NCBI RefSeq assembly: GCF_904846685.1
Contig: NZ_CAJHBQ010000003.1
Coordinates: 248,001 to 312,000, forward strand
Origin: Psychrobacter submarinus
GTDB lineage: Bacteria; Pseudomonadota; Gammaproteobacteria; Pseudomonadales; Moraxellaceae
Length of the DNA stretch: 64,000 bases
Direction: 5' to 3'
The notes below the pieces were generated by a model that did no database searches, was not told the DNA's origin, and was given only the letters and a program-made list of their open reading frames with translations. This document shows positions 17,378 to 25,544 of the stretch, piece by piece. The position numbers were made by a program, and so were the translations under genes. The stretch's first letter is position 1. Each line of letters starts with the position of its first letter.

Positions 17378-19255
17378 CTACCAGTCTTTTGCACTAGTGC
17401 CGGCCATGCTGGTTTTGACGCTTTGGTTCATGATGCTAGCTGCAAAAGCATCGCTCAAAGGTTTAAGCTTAGCTTGCTGGGCCTCGATATTGGCTAGATC
17501 ATCATGAGCGAGCGCTTCTTGTAAGGCTTGCATTTGCGTGGTTAATGCTTGTTTGGCTTCTGCTGTGAGTAAACTGTCGAAGTCGCCAAGCGCTGATTGT
17601 AGCGCTAACAGCTCACGCTCCGCTTCGACTTTTGTTTCAATCAGAGAGCGAGCATTCTTATCTTCTTCGGCATGTTTAAAACCTGCTACTAACAGCTGCT
17701 CTTTTTGCTCATCAGATAAGCCATAAGAAGGTGTGATTTCGATCTGGCTTTCCGTACCTGTACTGGTTTCTTGCGCGCTCACAGTTAGCTGTCCGTTCGC
17801 ATCGATACTAAAAGTCACCTCAATACGCGCAAACCCGGCCTTCATCGGCGGGATGCCGTACAGCTCAAAGCGTCCCAATGAGCGGCAGTTTTCAACCGTT
17901 TCGCGCTCACCTTGGACCACATGGACTACTAGACCGGTTTGCCCATCTTGATAAGTGGTAAAGGTTTGACGTTTTTTGACGGGAATAGGTGTATTACGCG
18001 GGATGAGCACTTCAACTAAGCCGCCCATGGTCTCAAGCCCAAGTGATAACGGGGTAACGTCAAGTAAGAGTAGGTTATTATCACTATTACCGTTGATAAG
18101 CTGATGCGCTGTTTGCGCCGCACCTAAAGCGACTACTTCATCGGGATTAAGACGAGATAACGGCTGCTTACCAAAAAACTCAGCTACGGTATTTTGGATA
18201 GTTGGCATACGCGTAGAGCCGCCAACCAAAACGACCTCATCTAAGTCTGTCACTGATAGTTGGGCATCACGTAGTACTTGCTCGCAGACCGCTAAGGTAC
18301 GGCGGCTAACGGGCTGTGCAATAGCAAGCAAGTCCTCATGAGTTAATACCCCTTGGAAAGTTTGCTCATTGATAGCGATATCGACATCTACTTGTTGGCT
18401 GTCGGTTAGCGCCTGCTTATAGGTTTTAGCCTGCTGAGCCAAGATAGATTTGTCATGGCGACTGACCTCAGCAGGATCGATACCCAACTGCTTGATCAGC
18501 CAATTGACCAATAAGCGGTCAATATCATCGCCGCCTAACGCGCTGTTACCGCCTGTAGCGAGCACTTCAAACACGCCATCGGTCAGCTTCAAGATAGACA
18601 CATCAAAAGTACCCCCACCCAAATCATAAATGAGGTAGTAGCTTTCAGTATCGTCTTGATTAGGCTTGTCGAGACCATACGCAACTGCAGCGGCAGTAGG
18701 CTCGTTAAGCAGTCTTAATACATTAATACCAGCGGCTTGAGCAGCGTCTTTAGTCGCTTGACGCTGCGCCTCATCAAAATAGGCCGGTACGGTAATGACA
18801 GCGCCTTCAACGCTATCTGCAGGCAGGGCATCGCCTGCGCGCTCATTTAGGGCGGCTAGTATGCGCGCGGATACTTCTACTGGCGAGACATCCCCCTGCG
18901 CGGTCATAAATGCCGGCATAGCGTTTTCGCTACCACTGAGCTCATAAGGATGTGAGAATTTGATGTCTGCTTGACTACGGCCCATAAAGCGCTTGGCGGA
19001 GATGATGGTGTTTTTAGGATCATCTGCAAGGTGGGCTAGTGCTTCAGAGCCGACTACAGGTGCCCCAGTAGCAGGATAGTAAACGACAGAAGGGAGTAGC
19101 GTATCGGCATGATGTTTCGCTGGCAGTACTTGCGCCTTGCCTGAACGGACGACTGCTGCTAATGAGCGCGTGGTTCCTAGATCAATACCAAGGCCAAAAC
19201 GATGCTGGTGAGGCTGGGCACTTTGATTGGGTTCAGCAATTTGCAATAAAGACAT
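17378..19255 (-). CDS. hscA: Fe-S assembly chaperone HscA (Hsp70 family)
   Basis: HscA binds the LPPVK motif of IscU and, with HscB, drives cluster transfer by ATP hydrolysis. Hsp70 signatures are present: GIDLGTTRSLAAVV near the start, YDLGGGTFDVSIL, and VVLVGGSTRMP (read as EVVLVGGSTRMPTI). The C-terminal substrate-binding domain reads LLLLDVTPLSLGLETMGG onward. I chose ATG 19255, which gives MSLLQIAEP, matching the E. coli start MALLQISEP. A TTG four codons upstream is a weaker option. The protein has 625 residues against 616 in E. coli. A 238-bp gap separates it from hscB, large for an operon. Confidence 0.95.
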   Translation of the reverse strand: MSLLQIAEPNQSAQPHQHRFGLGIDLGTTRSLAAVVRSGKAQVLPAKHHADTLLPSVVYYPATGAPVVGSEALAHLADDPKNTIISAKRFMGRSQADIKFSHPYELSGSENAMPAFMTAQGDVSPVEVSARILAALNERAGDALPADSVEGAVITVPAYFDEAQRQATKDAAQAAGINVLRLLNEPTAAAVAYGLDKPNQDDTESYYLIYDLGGGTFDVSILKLTDGVFEVLATGGNSALGGDDIDRLLVNWLIKQLGIDPAEVSRHDKSILAQQAKTYKQALTDSQQVDVDIAINEQTFQGVLTHEDLLAIAQPVSRRTLAVCEQVLRDAQLSVTDLDEVVLVGGSTRMPTIQNTVAEFFGKQPLSRLNPDEVVALGAAQTAHQLINGNSDNNLLLLDVTPLSLGLETMGGLVEVLIPRNTPIPVKKRQTFTTYQDGQTGLVVHVVQGERETVENCRSLGRFELYGIPPMKAGFARIEVTFSIDANGQLTVSAQETSTGTESQIEITPSYGLSDEQKEQLLVAGFKHAEEDKNARSLIETKVEAERELLALQSALGDFDSLLTAEAKQALTTQMQALQEALAHDDLANIEAQQAKLKPLSDAFAASIMNQSVKTSMAGTSAKDW

Positions 19256-19493
19256 AAGACAGCTCAAAAAATAAAAGTGAAAAATGAGAGGGTAATAAAA
19301 AAGCGGCTATTAGAATCTGTTGTTATATATTTTCTAAGACAAAGCTAAGTCAGGCAGATTATACGTGATTACCGCTGATATCGTAACTCTAGCAATAGCT
19401 CCGACAGTATAAAATCTACTGATGATAAAAAGGGCAAAGGCCGCTCATCGTCATAAGGCCATTAATAATCACATAAAGACTTAGTCTGTAAGC

Positions 19494-20078
19494 TTAGACA
19501 TACAGATCATCGTCGTCTGCTTGTTCTGCATTAGCAAGCTCATCGAGCGCTATAGTGATATCAGCATTGAGCTTGACTAAGAATTTTAGCTTTTGGGTCG
19601 CATCGATGGCCGTTTGCCATTGCTCGTGCTGATACGCCTCTTTGAATCGCGTTGACTGCTCTTCTAAGCGGCTAGTAATCTGTGGATGTAACTGCTGTAG
19701 GCTCGAGCGCTCTTTATCTTCAATAGCAGTTTCTAAATCAATGCGCAACTGCATGGCATCATCAAGGAACTCTAAATCGGCAATGGAATGCTCCAAAGTC
19801 TGTGCTTGCCCAGCCATATCTAATAGATAGGCGGCTCGGCTATCTGGATGACTCAAGGTTTGATAGGCTTGATTGATAACGGCTGACGCTTGCCCAGACT
19901 GCTGCAGATGATCACTAGTATTACTTTTTGCTATATTGTCAGGATGATAGCGTTTTTGCAGCAAACGCAGGCGCTGATCTAGAGCCCGCTGAGATAAGTC
20001 AAACTGAACAGGCTGCTCAAATAAAGCAAAAAAATTATCGAACTGAGCGTCTGGCTGCGCATGGTTATCTGAAGTCAT
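19494..20078 (-). CDS. hscB: Fe-S assembly co-chaperone HscB (J-domain)
   Basis: HscB is a J-protein that delivers IscU to HscA and stimulates its ATPase. The HPD tripeptide is at residues 45-47 (QKRYHPDN) within an N-terminal J-domain (FFALFEQP...). A C-terminal three-helix IscU-binding domain follows, with the characteristic FLDDAMQLR start. The protein has 194 residues, about 20 more than in E. coli, including an acidic C-terminal end EQADDDDLYV. It lies between iscA and hscA in the isc operon. Confidence 0.94.
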   Translation of the reverse strand: MTSDNHAQPDAQFDNFFALFEQPVQFDLSQRALDQRLRLLQKRYHPDNIAKSNTSDHLQQSGQASAVINQAYQTLSHPDSRAAYLLDMAGQAQTLEHSIADLEFLDDAMQLRIDLETAIEDKERSSLQQLHPQITSRLEEQSTRFKEAYQHEQWQTAIDATQKLKFLVKLNADITIALDELANAEQADDDDLYV

Positions 20079-20166
20079 ATTTTGACCTTTAAAAAGTGAT
20101 ACTCATTTATTGTTATATTTAAGGATTAATCTATCAAAGGTTTGGCTATTTTAAACAAGCAAAACA

Positions 20167-20487
20167 TCATACGGTAAATGATTCACCGCAGCCGCATTCG
20201 CCTTTTTGATTAGGATTAGTGAATTTAAAGCCTTCATTTAATCCTTCTTTTTCGTAGTCCATCAGCAGACCATCGAGATATACTAAGCTTTTTGGATCAA
20301 TAAAAATACTGACACCGCGACTGTCATAGCGCGTATCGTTATCGTCGGGAGTATCTACAAACTCCAAAACATAGGCCAAACCTGAGCACCCTGCAGTACG
20401 AATACCAACGCGGATACCTTCGCCTTTACCGCGATTATCTAAAAACTCTCGAACATGCTGAGCGGCGCGTTCTGTCATTTCAATCAT
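20167..20487 (-). CDS. iscA: Iron-sulfur assembly protein IscA
   Basis: An A-type carrier that accepts and delivers iron-sulfur clusters. The three conserved cysteines are Cys34 (TAGCSGLAY), Cys98 and Cys100 (GECGCGESF). It has 106 residues, the family's normal length. It comes after iscU in the operon with a 182-bp gap, wider than in E. coli. Internal promoters or RNA processing in these gaps cannot be judged from sequence alone. Confidence 0.96.
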   Translation of the reverse strand: MIEMTERAAQHVREFLDNRGKGEGIRVGIRTAGCSGLAYVLEFVDTPDDNDTRYDSRGVSIFIDPKSLVYLDGLLMDYEKEGLNEGFKFTNPNQKGECGCGESFTV

Positions 20488-20669
20488 GCCAACTCCTATT
20501 ATTTATCAATAACTAAGACTGTAATCACTAAGATTATAATGAGTAAACTTATAAGTAGGGTATAAAATAAAGGTGACAATGGCATAAGCTGTATTGTCAC
20601 CTCCGTAGCGTATAAAGCTCAGCGCTCTATAGACTTATTATAAAGATAAGACGCCTTCAACTAAACCGC

Positions 20670-21080
20670 TTAGTGCGCGACTTCTTCTTGCGTATCGCTA
20701 GTGCCATGCTTTCCTTTGTAGTCGCTGATAGCTGCTTTGATTGCATCTTCTGCTAAGACTGAGCAATGCACTTTAACGGGTGGCAAAGCAAGCTCTTGAG
20801 CGATATCGTTGTTTTTGATCTCACTGGCTTGATCTAAGCTTTTACCTTTTAGCCACTCAGTGACTAGTGAGCTTGAAGCAATAGCAGAGCCGCAGCCATA
20901 AGTTTTAAAACGGGCATCTTCAATGATACCGTTATCGCCAACCTGAATCTGTAAGCGCATAACGTCACCACAGGCTGGAGCACCAACCATACCGGTACCT
21001 ACATTTTCGGCATTTTTATCAAGATTGCCGACATTGCGTGGATTTTCGTAATGATCAATAACTTGGTCACTATAAGCCAT
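20670..21080 (-). CDS. iscU: Fe-S cluster scaffold protein IscU
   Basis: The scaffold on which clusters are assembled from IscS-derived sulfur. The cluster-site residues Cys37 (GAPACGD, with the adjacent Asp), Cys63 (TYGCGSA) and Cys106 (VHCSVLAEDA) are present, as is the HscA-recognition motif LPPVK at 99-103. The protein has 136 residues, with a short extra C-terminal tail (GTSDTQEEVAH). An AGGAG sequence lies just before the ATG. It is between iscS and iscA. Confidence 0.97.
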   Translation of the reverse strand: MAYSDQVIDHYENPRNVGNLDKNAENVGTGMVGAPACGDVMRLQIQVGDNGIIEDARFKTYGCGSAIASSSLVTEWLKGKSLDQASEIKNNDIAQELALPPVKVHCSVLAEDAIKAAISDYKGKHGTSDTQEEVAH

Positions 21081-21232
21081 GGGTTTTCTCCTGGTTAGAC
21101 GATGAGTCCCGAAGTATTTTAAGGTTACTGCTTCGAGGGCTTATCTGTAATTGGGGTCAAACGTATTAATAGTCTGTAATTTTTATTTACTCGTTGTACT
21201 TAGTATTCGCCGTACTTATACTAGCGACTATC

Positions 21233-22459
21233 TTAGTGCTCAGCCCATTCAACTGAGTCAAGATCTACGCCGTCTTGATACATATCCCAAAGCGGCGATA
21301 GAGCACGTAACTTGTCAACAGCGCTATGCATTTGCGAGAGTACCGTATCGATATCTTCTTCAGTAGTATAGCGGCCAAAGCTAAAACGGATAGAGCTATG
21401 CGCTAACTCATCAGAGCGGCCGATAGCGCGCAGTACGTAAGAGGGCTCAAGCGTTGCTGAAGTACAAGCCGAACCTGAAGAAACCGCTAAGTCTTTTAGC
21501 GACATCATCAAAGATTCCCCTTCAACGAAGTTGAAGCTAATGTTAACGATGTTAGGTACGCTGTGCTCAAGATCACCATTTAGATAGATCTCTTCAATAT
21601 CTTGCAAGCCATCCCACAACTTCTGACGAAGATTAGCAACATGAGCATGATCTTCTTCGCGCTTTTCTTCAGCTAAGCTAAAGGCTGCGCCTAGACCAAC
21701 AATCTGATGCGTTGGCAGCGTACCTGAACGCATACCGCGCTCATGACCACCGCCATGTAGCTCAGCTTTTAGACGTACACGTGGCTTACGGCGAACAAAT
21801 AAAGCACCGATACCTTTAGGGCCATAAGCTTTATGACCTGAAAAGCTCATTAAATCGACTTTAGTCGTTTCGACATCAATTTTTATTTTGCCTACGGCTT
21901 GAGCGGCATCAACATGAAAGATAACGCCTGCTTCGCGAGTAATCTCACCGATAGCAGTGATATCAGTAATCGTGCCAAGCTCATTATTGACTGCCATTAG
22001 TGAGACTAAAATGGTGTCCTCACGTAGTGCGTCTTTGACTTGCTCTGGCAGTATCAGACCTGTGCCTTTTTGCGGCTCAAGATATGTGATCTCAAAACCT
22101 TCTTGCTCAAGCTCACGACAAGTATCTAATACGGCTTTGTGCTCGATTTTACTCGTGATAATGTGCTTACCGCGAGAATGGTAGAAGTGTGCCGCACCTT
22201 TAATGGCTAAGTTATCAGACTCAGTTGCCCCTGAGGTAAAGACAATCTCGCGTGGATCAGCGTTAATCACTTCTGCAACTTGTCCGCGCGCTGTCTCTAC
22301 GGCTTCCTCTGCTTGCCAACCGTAACCATGAGAGCGCGAAGCTGGATTACCAAAGATACCGTCTACCGTTAGATATTCGCTCATTTTTGCAGCAACAGGC
22401 TGAGCAACAGGGGTAGTAGCGGCGTAGTCTAAGTATATTAAATTATTATGTTGGCTCAT
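21233..22459 (-). CDS. iscS: Cysteine desulfurase IscS
   Basis: A PLP enzyme that takes sulfur from L-cysteine as a persulfide for Fe-S clusters, thiolated tRNA and other uses. The PLP lysine is Lys210 ([10 protein letters not shown]), and the catalytic cysteine is Cys332 in the mobile loop SSGSACTSA. It has 408 residues against 404 in E. coli, ending in DSVEWAEH, close to the family C-terminus that docks IscU. Its ATG overlaps the stop of iscR by 4 bp (ATGA), so the two are translationally coupled. Confidence 0.97.
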   Translation of the reverse strand: MSQHNNLIYLDYAATTPVAQPVAAKMSEYLTVDGIFGNPASRSHGYGWQAEEAVETARGQVAEVINADPREIVFTSGATESDNLAIKGAAHFYHSRGKHIITSKIEHKAVLDTCRELEQEGFEITYLEPQKGTGLILPEQVKDALREDTILVSLMAVNNELGTITDITAIGEITREAGVIFHVDAAQAVGKIKIDVETTKVDLMSFSGHKAYGPKGIGALFVRRKPRVRLKAELHGGGHERGMRSGTLPTHQIVGLGAAFSLAEEKREEDHAHVANLRQKLWDGLQDIEEIYLNGDLEHSVPNIVNISFNFVEGESLMMSLKDLAVSSGSACTSATLEPSYVLRAIGRSDELAHSSIRFSFGRYTTEEDIDTVLSQMHSAVDKLRALSPLWDMYQDGVDLDSVEWAEH

Positions 22460-22965
22460 GCTGGGTTTGCCTCGCTAGTCGATAAAGTAATGGTATTGAT
22501 GTCTTTTGATGAAATCTCTTTAGAAGAGCTGTGCTGGCGTTCTGAAACGGATTGCACATTTTCCATATCTAATAGTTGTGCTAAAGTTATATTTTTCAAG
22601 TACTGCTCGATATGATTTGATAAAGCACACCATAAATCATGAGTCAGACACATGGTGCCGCCTTGGCAGTCGCCTCGTCCCTCGCATTGCATTGCATTGA
22701 CGGACTCATCCACTGCTGAGATGATGCTCATGACATCAATCTCGTCTAGAGGCTTTGACAAATAATAACCTCCAGCAGCACCGCGAATGCTCGTGACTAA
22801 CCCTCGTTTACGTAACTTAGAGAACAGCTGCTCAAGATAGGAGATCGATATTGATTGCCGCTTAGCGATATCAGATAAAGACACCGCACTATCTTGTTGA
22901 CTGGTCTGCAGTGCCAAATCTAGCAATGCAGTAACGGCATATCTGCCTCGAGTGGTTAAACGCAT
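22456..22965 (-). CDS. iscR: Rrf2-family Fe-S regulator IscR
   Basis: IscR represses the isc operon when it carries a 2Fe-2S cluster, so the operon is induced on iron starvation or oxidative stress. The N-terminal winged helix is typical ([28 protein letters not shown]). The cluster ligands Cys94, Cys100, Cys106 and His109 are all present in [16 protein letters not shown]. The protein has 169 residues; the C-terminal tail after the ligands is Ser-rich and variable. It heads the operon, and a matching IscR-type box lies in the promoter about 220 bp upstream. Confidence 0.96.
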   Translation of the reverse strand: MRLTTRGRYAVTALLDLALQTSQQDSAVSLSDIAKRQSISISYLEQLFSKLRKRGLVTSIRGAAGGYYLSKPLDEIDVMSIISAVDESVNAMQCEGRGDCQGGTMCLTHDLWCALSNHIEQYLKNITLAQLLDMENVQSVSERQHSSSKEISSKDINTITLSTSEANPA

Positions 22966-23183
22966 GAAAGATCTCCAAACTGATTAGTAGTAAGCTTAAG
23001 TAGGTAAAGTGCTGCTTTTAACATTCCAGTATCAGACTGGTGATGTATTCAACATATTGCCCCAACGAATAGCTTGAAACTAACGAGTTAGTCGCTAATA
23101 AATAACAAACTCATAGTCAGTAAGTCATACGCTATGGCTATCTCACAACAGATGGTTAATCCTATAAATGTCGCGATACGAGT
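22966..23183 (-). other. Untranslated leader of the isc operon
   Basis: About 210 nt separate the predicted isc transcription start from iscR. No gene is seen. In E. coli the leader is under 70 nt. A second IscR site or an RNA-level control element could be here, but I see no clear second box. Confidence 0.35.
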
Positions 23184-23217
23184 ATTATACTTAATCCTGA
23201 GTAATTTAGTCAAGATT
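23184..23217 (-). promoter_or_regulatory. isc operon promoter with IscR type 1-like box
   Basis: On the minus strand, TTGACT (23213-23208) and TATAAT (23189-23184) are spaced by 18 bp. The segment CTTGACTAAATTACTCAGG overlaps the -35. It matches the E. coli IscR type 1 consensus (CTTGACTAAWWWACTCGG) closely, with one difference near the end. Occupancy would block RNA polymerase, giving autorepression by 2Fe-2S IscR. The site is read directly; its use is inferred from the family. Confidence 0.8.
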
Positions 23218-23606
23218 AAAGTGTGGTTGATGCGTTAATTAAATTTAAGCCAGTGATTGATAATATTAATTGACAGTAATAGGTGTAAAATCGATAGATT
23301 ATCGTTATTTCTATACTTAGAACAGCGAGGGGTAAATGAATACTAAAGAGAGAGTCGCTTTTGAATAAAGCGCTTTGATTCACAAAGGTTTAGATTTAAT
23401 AATGCTTTGATCCAGTAATGATTGAAAGGAGAAAAGTAACAGTAGTAGTACAGCAAGCACCACTACTATTTATCTTTATTCTTACAATGAGGGGGTACTA
23501 TTTATTGCTAACAGCGTATTGCTAACAGCGTATTGCTAACAGCGTATTGCTAACAGCGTATTGCTAACAGCGATGAGCAATAATGAGTAAACAATACAGC
23601 CCTCTA
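23218..23606. other. Intergenic stretch with a tandem repeat
   Basis: No gene is seen between the isc promoter and the convergent end of the SCP2-like gene. The only notable structure is the 14-bp tandem array listed separately. Confidence 0.4.
23504..23572. repeat. 14-bp tandem repeat, nearly five copies
   Basis: The unit GCTAACAGCGTATT occurs perfectly at 23507-23520, 23521-23534, 23535-23548 and 23549-23562, with a partial fifth copy at 23563-23572 and a leading ATT at 23504. Exact identity suggests recent expansion. The period of 14 would shift a reading frame, but no gene crosses it. Confidence 0.95.
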
Positions 23607-24251
23607 TTATTGACTGATAAAAAAAGCAATAATAGCGATCAGAGCGATAACTACAGCTACAACCGCACTTATCATCAGGAGCTTTTGCTTACTTTGCAAT
23701 TCTTTGAGCGTCGTTTCAAGTTCGCGGTTCTTTATGGTAAGGGTATTGATTTGCGTTTGTTGTTCTGCGATACGTGCTTTGTAGTTATCAGTTTTTTCCT
23801 GCTTTTCGGCATCGCTGGGTTTGGTTTTTTCGCTGCCTTTGATTTTTTTGATTAGCCCTTGAATGATGCCGCCTAAACCCATCTGCATAATAAACTGTTT
23901 GACCAGTTGTACTTGCACTACTTCTCCGCGCATTTGTAGCTTTTCAGTGCTCTCGATATCGTGAGTTGTGAGCGCATTGATGACCTGCATACTATAAGCA
24001 TTGATAACGACGTCAGGCTCACTACGATCGGTCGGCATACTTGTATCTAACAGTACCCCTTTATAGCTAAAAGTGGCAAACACTTCGACATGAGGCAAAT
24101 ATAAGCGCAAACACACTAGCGTGTTTTGTTTAGCCAAAGGGTATGCTGCTTTACGTAGCTCAGGATCTAAGCGTAATAATAACGTCATTGCTGATTCAAT
24201 AAAAACCAAAATGATATTTAGCAGAGAATGAGACAATGTAGAACGCTTCAT
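23607..24251 (-). CDS. SCP2/UbiJ-like protein with C-terminal coiled coil and membrane anchor
   Basis: A 214-residue protein. Residues about 10-130 resemble the SCP2-type lipid-binding fold of UbiJ (LESA-like start FIESAMTLLLRLDPELRKA, then a strand-rich middle and GEVVQVQLVKQFIMQM). UbiJ assists ubiquinone synthesis, but this gene is not next to ubiE or ubiB. A coiled coil follows (about 145-190), then a single strongly hydrophobic segment at the very C-terminus (about 191-212), a tail anchor. UbiJ proteins usually have the coiled coil but no anchor. The call rests on pattern resemblance and is moderate; a new lipid-binding membrane protein is possible. Confidence 0.5.
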   Translation of the reverse strand: MKRSTLSHSLLNIILVFIESAMTLLLRLDPELRKAAYPLAKQNTLVCLRLYLPHVEVFATFSYKGVLLDTSMPTDRSEPDVVINAYSMQVINALTTHDIESTEKLQMRGEVVQVQLVKQFIMQMGLGGIIQGLIKKIKGSEKTKPSDAEKQEKTDNYKARIAEQQTQINTLTIKNRELETTLKELQSKQKLLMISAVVAVVIALIAIIAFFISQ

Positions 24252-24871
24252 GTCAATTATCCATTGTTATAAGGTGGAGGGTTATGAGGTAAATGAGTAG
24301 AGTCACAATATAGTGAATCAGTAGTAATGCAAATTCTTGCTAAGAGTAGCGTAAAAACGCAGTATGTCAAAATTTAAATGTGTCAATGTGTCAATGCGTC
24401 TTGGCATTCTTTAGTTAAGCTGCTTAGTCCGTTCAAGTTCAAGAGCGTTGCTGCTATGGGGTTGCTACCATACTGACAAACTTATCATAAAAATAATGCT
24501 ATCTAGTGTCAGTAACCGAATTGTTGCAATATTGGCAATATTGTTTATGTCAGAGCACCAGCCATTCATAGAATAGGTAATTAAAATAACAAGTTAGAGA
24601 GTGAAATAGCAGCTAAGAAATAAAAGCAATAAAAATCTAGATAAGAAAGTTACTGGTATTTTACGTAATATTGAGTGTCGAATGCGTTGTAGAGTACACA
24701 AAAAAATGTAAAATCGCTTGCGCTCCCTATGCTGCCTTGATATAAAGGCCTTAATAAAGCGTAACCACAACCACGTAAGCTTCTAGTTATCGTTATTGCT
24801 TAAGCATTATTAGAGCGATACAATAGCGGAAGCTAGCGTTTATTATAGCCCTTAAACTTGAAGGAAATTTT
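24252..24871. other. Long intergenic stretch upstream of the HU gene
   Basis: No gene is seen in 620 bp. It holds a short direct repeat TGTCAATG (two copies near 24384-24399) and an HU promoter near its right end. The rest is AT-rich and without clear structure. Confidence 0.4.
24796..24824 (+). promoter_or_regulatory. HU gene promoter
   Basis: TTGCTT (24796-24801) and TACAAT (24819-24824) are spaced by 17 bp, with the start of transcription expected about 40 bp before the ATG. Confidence 0.6.
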
Positions 24872-25144
24872 ATGAATAAGTCAGAACTCATTGATAGCAT
24901 CGCAGACAAAAGCGGTTTAAATAAGACTCAAGCTGGTGATGCATTGAACGCTGTTATGGAAAGCGTTGGTGAAGCACTAGAAGCTGGCGAGAGCATCTCA
25001 CTAGTAGGTTTTGGCACTTTTAGTGTTAAAGATCGCAAAGCACGTACTGGTCGTAACCCTAAGACTGGTGAAGAATTGGCTATCCCAGCTAGTAAAGTAC
25101 CTAGCTTTAAAGCCGGTAAAAACCTAAAAGAGCGCTTAAACTAA
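24872..25144 (+). CDS. DNA-binding protein HU
   Basis: A 90-residue histone-like nucleoid protein that bends DNA without strong sequence preference. It has the DNABII signature GFGTFSVKDRKARTGRNPKTGEE, whose beta arm carries the intercalating proline, and the C-terminal VPSFKAGKNLKERLN. Its length and sequence match HU (hupA/hupB-like) better than IHF. A strong GAAGG precedes the ATG. As the second DNABII gene in the window, it complements ihfB. The next gene is ppiD, which follows hupB in E. coli too, so hupB is likely but not certain. Confidence 0.94.
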   Translation: MNKSELIDSIADKSGLNKTQAGDALNAVMESVGEALEAGESISLVGFGTFSVKDRKARTGRNPKTGEELAIPASKVPSFKAGKNLKERLN

Positions 25145-25222
25145 GCCAGACTCTAAGTTGTGAAGTATTCAGTGCTGTTAGTTATGGTTTTAACTGTATC
25201 AAAACAATATGATAAATAGCAC

Positions 25223-25255
25223 AAAAAAAGCATCTTTAATTGAGGTGCTTTTTTT
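25223..25255 (+). terminator. Terminator after the HU gene
   Basis: AAAAAAAGCA and TGCTTTTTTT close an imperfect stem with an AT-rich loop, and a T7 tract follows the stem. Confidence 0.8.
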
Positions 25256-25544
25256 ATGGGTAAAAAAGCTAGTAAAGGCGAAACGAATATTTTGAGTCTA
25301 TGGCAAAAATCACGTATCATAGGCGCGCAGGTTTCGCTTGCCCAAGCGCTGAGATAGCAGTCATTCTCCTGTTTCTAACGTTGATAAGCTATAGCGTTGA
25401 TAAGTTTTGAAGACTTATATATCGACAAGATACTGACCTGTTAACAAGTATTGTATATTATTGATTCTGACCATTGTCAGTCCTATGACGACTGATAGTA
25501 TTAAAATGGTCCTCCCAACACGGTTTAATAAAGCAGAAATAATT
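25256..25544. other. Gap between the HU terminator and ppiD
   Basis: About 290 bp that should hold the ppiD promoter. No consensus pair is convincing. An open frame continues upstream of the ppiD ATG to 25461 but shows no membrane or family features. Confidence 0.35.

Noticed and set aside
23504-23572. Tandem array considered as a CRISPR array
   Set aside because: The 14-bp units are directly adjacent with no spacers, and no cas gene is present.
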